From NCBI GenBank assembly GCA_011503125.2, contig WWBZ02000017.1, positions 62,001 through 126,000 of the forward strand: a DNA stretch of 64,000 nt, given 5' to 3'. Positions 22,021 to 30,400 of the stretch are shown here, piece by piece. Below the pieces are notes generated by a model. That model saw nothing but the letters and a program-made list of their open reading frames with translations. It was not told the origin of the DNA and did not search any database. Made by a program: the position numbers and the translations under genes. Origin of the DNA: Botryosphaeria dothidea. Its lineage: Eukaryota; Ascomycota; Dothideomycetes; Botryosphaeriales; Botryosphaeriaceae. Within the stretch, counting starts at the first letter, position 1, and each line of letters starts with the position of its first letter.

Positions 22021-24978
22021 AAGCTTCTGTCGAAAATCGCAGATAGGAGCCCATAGTGGAGGAAAAGCAGGAAGTGCGGAACGAATGGCGCAAGCAGCAA
22101 CGTAAGCTAGAACAAGATTCACTCCTTACCCCAGTTATGATTAATAAAGAGTCTTTCGGTAAAGCTCTCGCCGATACTAGTTGTGAATTCTACGCTGTTA
22201 TAAGCTACGGTTTTGCTAAACGCTGCAACCTCCCGCGTATAAAGATCTCCCTAAGGACACTAGACGGACTTACACCTATAGAATGGAAAATAGACGAGGT
22301 TGCCTGGGCTAAAGTAGACATTGGAGGCCACTGCCAGAAGCGCATATTCTTCTACATCATGCCTAGGCTTTCCGGTTACGACCTAATATTAGGAAGCCTA
22401 TGGATAGTATAGGAAAAAGCGGTACTCGATCAAAGTAAACGGACTATTACCTTTAAGGACACAGGGCTAGTAGTAAAATAAGCAATAGATCTTCCTAGCC
22501 CTCAGGGCAAGCTCATCGGAGCCTCTGCCTTTAGTTACCTCTTAAGGAACCGAGAAAAGAAAGAGTACTAAGTCTTTATAGCGAGCCTAGCGGACATTAA
22601 TAAGGCTCTTTAAGAGAAAACCCCCACGGATACTTAGGCCCGGCTACCTAGCTAGGTAGACCCTCGATAGATACGTCTATTTAATAAGAAGGAGGCAGAT
22701 AAACTTCCACCGCACCGGCCTGGAATTAACTACTAAATCGAATTAGAAAAGGATAGCAACGGCAAAACACCGGACGCCCCATAGGGACCCCTATATAATA
22801 TGTCCCGTGACGAGCTTCTAGTACTTAGGAAGACTCTTAACGAACTACTCGATAAGGGGTTTATCCGGGTAAGCAATTCCCCGGCCGCTGCTCCCGTACT
22901 ATTTGTTAAGAAACTAGGCGGAGGCCTACGCTTCTGCTATGACTACCGGGCTCTTAATCGAATTACGAGAAAGGACCGCTATCCCCTACCACTGATCTAG
23001 GAGACCCTCAATCGGATTAGTAAAGCAAGATGGTTTACGAAACTGGATGTAACTGCTACCTTCTATCGGATACGAATCGCGGAGGGAAGCGAGTAGTTAA
23101 TAGCATTCCGGACCCGATTTGGACTCTTCGAATGGCTAGTGATACCTTTTAGACTAGCAAATGCCCCGAGTACCTTCCAACGGTATATTAATTGGACCCT
23201 AAAGGACTTCCTTAACGATTTTGTCTCCGCGTACGTAGATAATATCCTAATCTTTACGGACGGATCCCGCCGGGAGCACCGGGAAAAGGTCGATAAGGTC
23301 TTAGAGAAATTGGATGCTACAGGTCTACAACTCGACCTAAAGAAATGCGAATTCGAAGTCTAGTCGACTAAGTATCTTGGGTATATTATCGAAGCAGGTA
23401 AAGGTATCTATATGGACCCGGAAAAGATTAAAGCAATTTAAGAATGGAAAGCTCCTATCACGGCAAAGGGCGTACTCGGTTTCCTCGGTTTTACGAACTT
23501 CTATCGGCGTTTTATTAAGGGCTTTTCTAACCTAGTAGCCCCTCTAGTATTACTTACGAGGAAGAACGTGCCCTTCCAATAGAACTAGGAAACCGAGCTC
23601 GCGTTTAGGAAATTGAAAAAGGCTTTTATCACGGCACCGGTCCTTATGTAATTCGACCCGGAACGGGAGATAATTCTCGCCACGGACTCCTTAGGATACT
23701 ATACTAGAGGGGTGCTCTAACAGTTCGATGACGATGGTTTTCTACGGCCCGTAGCGTTCTTCTCGAAAAAGAACCTACCCGCGGAATACAACTACCTAAT
23801 CTACGATAAGGAACTACTCGCAGTAGTTAAGTGCTTACGCCAGTGGGATGCTAAACTAAAGGGGCTACATTAGTTTAAGATCCTTACTAATTATAAGAAC
23901 TTAGAGTACTTTACTACTGCGAGGAGACTCTCTAAGAGGCAGATTCGATGGTAGAGAGAGCTTAGCCGCTTCTCCTTTATTATTAAATATACGCTAGGAA
24001 AGACTAACGGATTGGCGGACGCATTGACAAGAAGGGACCAGGACCTACTAACCACGGATATGGACGAAAGGCTCGAATAAAGGACGGCTTAACTGCTCCA
24101 AACAACGGCCCAAGGACTCGTGCTGAACACAGGCTCACCGGAAGACCCAGAAGAGCAAAGAAACTGGGATAACGGAGACCTGCTATTATTAGAAGAAGCC
24201 ATGGCAGTCGAACCTCGACAGGCACGACCAGGACAACTCGGATAAGAACTACCTCCCCTTGAGGAACAATAGCAAGAGGCACTCTAATAAGACTAAGTAC
24301 TAAAGCAACTCCGGGAAGTAGTATAACGAGGAGAAAGGACCTTCCCACCGGAGTTTGCAACTAAGTTTAAGATCTCGATCGCGGAGTGTTTACTAGACTA
24401 TTAAGGAAACCTCCTCTTTAGGGAAAGGAGATAGATACCGGACTCCGAGCTACTACGAACAAGGATTATCTAAGAGATGCATAACTCTCCCCTCTCGGCA
24501 CACCCCGGACGCGTTTAAACTACCTCCCTCGTAGCAAGGCACTTCTTCTAGCTAGAATTCGTTAACGATATCCGGAGGTTTTATAGGAACTATAACGTCT
24601 ATAGAAGGACTAAGGTCTAGAGGAATCGGAAGCAAGGGTTACTTAAACCGTTACTAGTACCAAGTCGTCAATGGAGAGAGATCTCTATTAACTTTGTTGG
24701 GCCCCTACTATTAAGCAACGGATACGAGATGCTTATGGTAATTACTAATAGGCTAGGGAAAGAAGTAATCCTTAAGGCCTGCCCGAATACTAAGACGGAA
24801 ACCATTACAAGGCTCTTTATTGCATGCTTCTACCGGAACTACGGAGTCCTAATAGTAATAGTATCTAATAGGGGAACGTAGTTCGTTAGCCTTCTCTAGC
24901 AACGTATCTATTAACTACTTAAGATTAAGAGGCGCATCTTAACGGCCTACTACCCTTAAACGGACGGATTAACGGAAA
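22017..24978 (+). pseudogene. Gypsy-2 pol, first part (PR-RT-RNaseH-INT)
   Basis: Protease-like ORF 22056-22412, with ADTSCEFYAVIS where DTG is expected and LILG downstream. Reverse transcriptase 22800-23450 ([30 protein letters not shown] near 23229, a RIPed YVDD). RNase H about 23680-24050 ([36 protein letters not shown]). Integrase about 24300-24978, ending at TDGLTE, where Gypsy-3 inserted. The frame is crossed by TAG/TAA codons. It resumes at 32998 as RINTKVERKLALFVEHY. Confidence 0.85.
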
Positions 24979-25058
24979 TGTTACGGCGCAGCCTCCACAG
25001 GTTGAGGAAGTTAGGGATCAGCCCCGCCGGAACAACAGAAGTCGGGGTCATAAAGATC

Positions 25059-25189
25059 CGAGGTCACGTGACCTCGCGCTCAACTAGACCCACCCGCTCA
25101 GATTGCCAAGGCTGCCTGAGCGGGCCCCACCTACTGAGCCATCCTGCTCAATCACAACAGCTCGCTCAGAAGACTACGCGCCATTGAGC
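25059..25189. promoter_or_regulatory. Gypsy-3 LTR candidate operator cluster
   Basis: CGAGGTCACGTGACCTCG is an 18-bp perfect palindrome with an E-box core of the kind bound by bHLH proteins. It is followed by GCTCA or TGAGC at 25078, 25096, 25117, 25135, 25146, 25164 and 25185. Two of these form the ends of the CCCGCTCAG/CTGAGCGGG inverted repeat, which places CCG and CGG triplets in inverted order. It lies about 50-175 bp upstream of the TATA box; binding is inferred only. Confidence 0.5.
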
Positions 25190-25234
25190 GCAACCCGCCT
25201 ATTAAGCACATAGATTGTATAGAACTCTCCTACG

Positions 25235-25242
25235 TATATAAA
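25235..25242 (+). promoter_or_regulatory. Gypsy-3 TATA box
   Basis: TATATAAA in the U3-like part of the LTR; the RNA start is expected about 30-40 bases downstream, near 25271. Confidence 0.65.
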
Positions 25243-25458
25243 CCACGCTCTCTAGATAGCTTTGACCTTCGTGGTCAACTTCAATAACAATTCAGCACCA
25301 ATTGTTAGTAACAAGGCCTTCGCACGCAGTGCTCAGTCTTCAGTCGTCTACTCGTTCCTCACGTACCTCTTCTTGTACCCACTCAAGGAAAACCCTCGAC
25401 AGGTTTCCACCCTCTTTGGTGTTTGGATCCTTAGAGGTAGAGGCCCGCTCGTTACACT

Positions 25459-25466
25459 TTGACCAC
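25459..25466 (+). promoter_or_regulatory. Gypsy-3 putative self-priming primer-binding site
   Basis: TTGACCAC begins two bases after the LTR. Its complement GTGGTCAA is at 25271-25278, where the transcript is expected to start. Same offset as in Gypsy-2 and Gypsy-4. Confidence 0.55.
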
Positions 25467-25553
25467 CATCCTTGCAAGGAGAGGGACCGTTCAGGAAGAA
25501 CGAGTTATTAGGTTAAGTATCACCCCGCCTAACGCGTTTAGGGAAAGCATACA

Positions 25554-27383
25554 ATGGCACCAGGATCTCAGATGGACGTCGACCCAACGGAGGGCCGCGC
25601 TGAGGGTGCCCCAGGGCGTGCTCCGCCCGCGCTGCAAACAGAGCCTACCAGAGCTGAGCTCTTACAACTCATCGAGGAGTTGAAAGCTCAGAACGCTCGA
25701 CTGATCGAGCACACGACAAAGCGGAGCGCTACTAAGGTTAAAGTAGCGGCACCCGAGAAGTTCGATGGGGACAGGAAGAAGCTCCAATCCTTCCTACTCC
25801 AGATGCAACGCTACCTCCAGTTTAACCAAGCACAATTCGACAACGACGCCGAAGAAGTGCTCTTCGCATCAACCTACCTCAGAGGAACGGCAGAAGCATG
25901 GATGGAACCATACCTTCGCGACCACCTAGCCAACGAACACTCTCTCGAGAAGAGACGGGCAAAGACCAAGGAAATCTTCGACACCTACACGGGATTCGCA
26001 GACAACCTTAGGGCCACTTTCAACGATCGGGACGAAGTCCGCAAAGCCTCTAACGATATTATGACCGTTAGACAGATGGGATCTGTAGCTGTCTACGCAA
26101 CCAAGTTTCAGCAGCTTGCAGCCTACCTCGAATGGTCAGACGAGACTTTCCGCGACCTCTTCTATAAAGGCCTGAAGGACGAAGTCAAGAAGAACATGAT
26201 CACTCACGAATACCCACCTACCTTTCAGAAGATGGTAGACCTTGCGTCTCAGATCGACGGTCGCATGTACGAATGGAAGATGGGTTCTCGACAATCCAAC
26301 ACCTCGAAGCCCCGCCGTGAAAGAACAACCCTCGAAGGCGGAGACGCTATGGCCCTCGACGCGGCCAACAGACAGGATTCCAAGAAGGGCAACAATGGTC
26401 ACAACAACAAGAAGCCCAAGGGACCTAACCCGAACTGGACGGATGAGCAGAAACAGCGCTATAAGGATCGACTCTGCATCACCTGCGGCAGTGACAAACA
26501 CTTCTCTCCTAAGTGTCCGCAGAACCCTCGCAGCAAGAAGGACAACAAGCAGACTTCGAGCGCTCAGCGTGAAGCGTCGGTTGCATCTCGCCAAGACAAC
26601 CACGATACGCTACACTGGACAGCCTGTTACGATGACGGCTGTCAGACGCACCAAACCAGCAAGGATATCTCTGGATGGTACCCCCACGAACCTCGAAACT
26701 TCGGTATGATGACCAGGAACGAAGAAGTCATCGAAACCGACGATATCATCGATAGTTTCCCTCTAGACGACGAACTTGTCAACAGCGAAACAGGAGAACT
26801 ATACGAGAGTACTAGTGAAACGCAGTCAGATAATGCACCTATACCATCGGACAAACTAGACACCCTCGTCTCGTTAGAAGTTCTCGCTGAAAGATACGGC
26901 ATTGGCAACCACCTACGGGACGAATGGGGCAATCTTAGTCAAACAATCTGGATTCCGCATCAGAAAGGCATCGCGCTTACGGTCATTTGGGGATGGCGTC
27001 AGAACACCCTTTGGGAAACCCGAATTGAACAAGACGGGAAGAAGTACGAACTTCCGGTGACCAAAGAAACGACACTCGTCGAACGCCACCACCAAGGAAC
27101 CTCAGCACGCGAGCAAGCAGACTACGACTCCCTCCGGGAACTAGCACGGATTCTCTGCCAGTACGGCACGGCAACGATCCAGCATCGTACACTCCAGTGG
27201 ATTCCGGACAAGAAGCTCAATCGACCAACCTTTAGATATCAGGTTCGAAAGGACAAAGTCTACTGGCGAAGGAAGCAGAACTCCGACAAATGGACCAACT
27301 GGAAGCAAGCATATCTCCAAGTCAACGAATGGGAAGACTATATGCACAGTGAAGTCTACGGCTACCCTATGCCAAAAAACTAG
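25554..27383 (+). CDS. gag: Gypsy-3 Gag (609 aa)
   Basis: Structural protein that assembles the cytoplasmic virus-like particle and binds the element RNA. The N-terminal part is acidic with a coiled-coil-like stretch (about residues 25-50). The capsid-like domain at about 60-240 contains LRGTAEAWMEPYLRDHL and TYTGFADNLRATF. A basic linker precedes one perfect zinc knuckle, CITCGSDKHFSPKC (residues 308-321, CX2CX4HX4C). About 290 residues follow the knuckle, much longer than usual; the last 170 or so are rich in Trp and charged residues and look folded, but I do not recognise them. The ATG at 25554 is the first good start after the LTR and leaves a 97-base leader. It ends in AAA AAC TAG, a slippery site into pol. 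Confidence 0.93.
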   Translation: MAPGSQMDVDPTEGRAEGAPGRAPPALQTEPTRAELLQLIEELKAQNARLIEHTTKRSATKVKVAAPEKFDGDRKKLQSFLLQMQRYLQFNQAQFDNDAEEVLFASTYLRGTAEAWMEPYLRDHLANEHSLEKRRAKTKEIFDTYTGFADNLRATFNDRDEVRKASNDIMTVRQMGSVAVYATKFQQLAAYLEWSDETFRDLFYKGLKDEVKKNMITHEYPPTFQKMVDLASQIDGRMYEWKMGSRQSNTSKPRRERTTLEGGDAMALDAANRQDSKKGNNGHNNKKPKGPNPNWTDEQKQRYKDRLCITCGSDKHFSPKCPQNPRSKKDNKQTSSAQREASVASRQDNHDTLHWTACYDDGCQTHQTSKDISGWYPHEPRNFGMMTRNEEVIETDDIIDSFPLDDELVNSETGELYESTSETQSDNAPIPSDKLDTLVSLEVLAERYGIGNHLRDEWGNLSQTIWIPHQKGIALTVIWGWRQNTLWETRIEQDGKKYELPVTKETTLVERHHQGTSAREQADYDSLRELARILCQYGTATIQHRTLQWIPDKKLNRPTFRYQVRKDKVYWRRKQNSDKWTNWKQAYLQVNEWEDYMHSEVYGYPMPKN

Positions 27384-27431
27384 ACGGCCCTACGGCAATG
27401 GGACCAACCCAGGGGCCACAGTCTAGGTCCC
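27374..27431 (+). promoter_or_regulatory. Gypsy-3 -1 ribosomal frameshift signal
   Basis: A AAA AAC (27374-27380) is in the correct phase (CCA AAA AAC TAG) directly before the gag stop. A five-base spacer leads to a possible H-type pseudoknot: stem 1 pairs GGCCC (27386-27390) with GGGCC (27413-27417); stem 2 pairs GGGACC (27400-27405) with GGTCCC (27426-27431). The -1 frame is open from CTA at 27380 straight into pol. Confidence 0.7.
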
Positions 27432-30400
27432 TTCATATGGTATCGCGCACATCGGAAACGGAAACTCTTACCGGACCAAACCTATGGAAACAGTTCAAGA
27501 CACAAGGAATACTCAACGGAGTACCCACTAGAATCCTGATCGATACAGGATCAAGCGGAAATTTCATCCACAACGAGCTTGTGCAGAAGATGAATATCCC
27601 ATACCGCAAGAAACAGGAACCGTATCCCCTCAGTGGATTCGACGGATCCCAGGCAGCCTACGGAGAAGGCTGGGTAAAGATAGAAACGGAGGAAGCAACC
27701 CTCCAGATAGGGAACCATCAAGAACGGATTTCCCTCGACGTCCAACGTATTCCTGGGCACGATATCATTCTAGGTATGCCCTGGATCCGGACACAGAAAC
27801 CTATCTTCGACTTCGGAGAAGGAGACTCCATTATCTTTCGAGAGGAGCTCGAGGACCTCCTACGAAAACAAGGATTACAGAAGGAGAATGGGTTGTTGGA
27901 TACCCTTCGAAAGCTCCTATCGACATCAACACGGGAAGTAGCCAGTGTAAGGCCTGAATGTGGCAACTGTGTAGGCGACTCCGATAGTGGTGTAAGTCAG
28001 CACCAGGACTGCGACGCAAGTAGCGAAGCCTCCTCGGTAAAATGCAACCCTATTGCAGGAATAAGCCCTACTAAGCGAAACGATACCCCCGACTTAAGAT
28101 ACGACTCTAGCCACGATGGCGTGAGGCCCAGTGACGGCAGCATCAACGGCAATGATGGCGTAAGGCCCAGCGACGGCAGCATCAACGGCAACCTTAAGGA
28201 AAGCGTAAAACAGGACCAGGACAGTAGCGTACGAGACGCCGCCTCCTCGGTAAAATGCAGCACCTCAAGCGGAGTAAGACCAACCGAGTCTAGTATTCCC
28301 GACGAACAAGTACAGCATACGTCACGAAGGACTACGAGGAAAAGGCATAAGGCTAAGAGTAAGGCTTCGCGTAAGCAATTAGCAGCCACTGAACCTCAAG
28401 TCGACGTCCAGACAATCTCAGGAGAGGCATTCAAGCGTATGAGACGCCAAGGCCAGCAGGTCTGCCTCATGTACATCAAACCCTCACAGGCGGTGCAACA
28501 GAGAGCACTAGCCAAGGCCGCACGGGAAAGGCTTAAGGATGAGGATAGTCCTACTCCCATTGGAGGAGACGATCCCGCGAGGATTAGAAGGGGACAACAC
28601 GGTAGTTTGGAGACATGGAACAATCCATACGGAGAACCTCCAATACCGGAAATGGAAACGGTACCCAGCGAGTACTGGGACTTAAAAGCCGTTTGCCAAG
28701 AAAGAGGAAAAGGAGATTTGCCGAAGCATCAACCATGGGACCACGAGATTCCACTCAAGCCGGGCACGAAGCCAGCTTATAAGCCCATCTACTCCTTATC
28801 AGCAAAGGAAATGGAGGCTTTAAGGGAATACATCGAGAAGAACCTCGAACGCGGATATATTCGGCCTTCAACGTCATCAGCCGGATATCCGATCCTTTTC
28901 GTCCCAAAGAAGAATGGCAAACTACGCCTCTGTGTCGACTACCGACAACTCAACGACATCACGATCAAGAACCGCTATCCGCTCCCACGCATCGACGAGC
29001 TCCAGGACAAGTTAGGGAAAGCAAAGTACTTTACGAAGCTGGACCTCCGGGAAGGATATCACCTGGTTAGGATCAAAGAAGGGGAAGAATGGAAGACAGC
29101 CTTCAGAACGAGGCTAGGACTCTACGAGTATACGGTTATGCCATTCGGGCTTACCAACGCGCCAGCAACTTTCCAAAATCTTGTCAACGATACGCTGCGC
29201 GAATACTTGGATATCTTCTGCTTAGCTTACCTCGACGATATCCTCATCTTTTCAGAGACCCTCGAGGATCATAAGAAGCATGTCAGAAAGGTCCTAGAAG
29301 CCCTCCAGGCAAAGAATCTGTCTATCGCACCCGAGAAATGCGAATGGCACGTTCAAAGGACAGAATTCTTAGGCTTTGTCATCACCCCAGGTCACGTCGG
29401 TATGGACGACTCGAAACTGGATTCCATTAGAGAATGGCCAGTACCCAAGACGATCAAGGAAGTTCAGTCTTTCCTTGGATTCGCGAACTTCTACCGAAAG
29501 TTCATTTGGAACTACTCAAAGGTCACGGAACCTTTAACGCGACTCACTCGAAAGGAGCATGGCTTCAAATGGGGAGACGATCAGCAGCAAGCCTTCGAAT
29601 CGCTTAAACGCATGTTTTGCGAAGCACCGGTTCTAGGGATATATGATCCCGACAAACCTATCGAAGTAGAAACTGATGCGTCAGGATTCGCCCTCGGAGC
29701 ATGTCTCAGCCAGCCTGACGATCAAGGTCGATGGCACCCAATCGCGTTTTACTCTAGGAAGTTCACACCGGCAGAGCTCAACTACGATACTCACGACAAG
29801 GAGCTCTTAGCTATCGTCTCAGCATTCAAGCAATGGAGACACTATCTTGAAGGAGCCAGCTACCAGGTGGTAGTGCACTGCGATCATCAAAACCTCACGC
29901 GCTTCACCACGACTAAGGAGCTGAACCGACGACAGGTTCGCTGGTCTGAAGAAATGGCCTCCTACGATTTTAAGATTACACATAGAAAAGGTGTAGATAA
30001 CGCCGCCGCTGACGCACTCAGTAGAAGGGTAGACTACATGGAAGGACGAATCGAGCCGCACCCTGCAGTGTTCGCAGTGGATAGCGATGGATCGCTCACC
30101 CTTGCCAGACCGTCTTTCCCAATGCTTCGCATCGAGTCAAACCCATGGCATCTGAAGATCCGAGAAGCATACGCACAGGACTCCTTCGCGCAGGAACTTT
30201 TAGCGCTTGAGGACGACCCGCGTATTGCTCGAGATAGGGAAGGAACGCTTCTCTTCAAAGGATTAATCTATGTCCCGGCAAGACTGCGAGAAGTACTAGT
30301 CAAGGATATACACGAAGCACCCGCGCATGGACATCAGGGCATCGACAGGACAACCGAAAGGATCACACGAAACTTCTACTTTCCAGGGTTACGGAAGACA

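Larger units (their letters stand above)
24979..25456 (+). repeat. Gypsy-3 5' LTR (478 bp)
   Basis: TGTTACGGCG...CTCGTTACA. It contains an 18-bp perfect palindrome centred on CACGTG (25059-25076), an inverted repeat CCCGCTCAG/CTGAGCGGG (25093-25101 and 25116-25124), seven GCTCA/TGAGC motifs (25078-25189), a TATA box (TATATAAA, 25235-25242), and a hairpin TTGACC/GGTCAA (25262-25267, 25273-25278) at the likely RNA start. Confidence 0.96.

Noticed and set aside
24978..25187. Short ORFs in the Gypsy-3 LTR (also at 25262-25683 and in the 3' LTR)
   Set aside because: Repeated in both LTRs, overlapping promoter elements, no codon constraint visible.
26136..26603. Minus-strand ORF of 155 aa opposite Gag
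   Set aside because: Low-complexity Leu/Val/Arg composition; shadow of gag codons with no domain or splice partner, unlike the antisense gene at 31542-32416.
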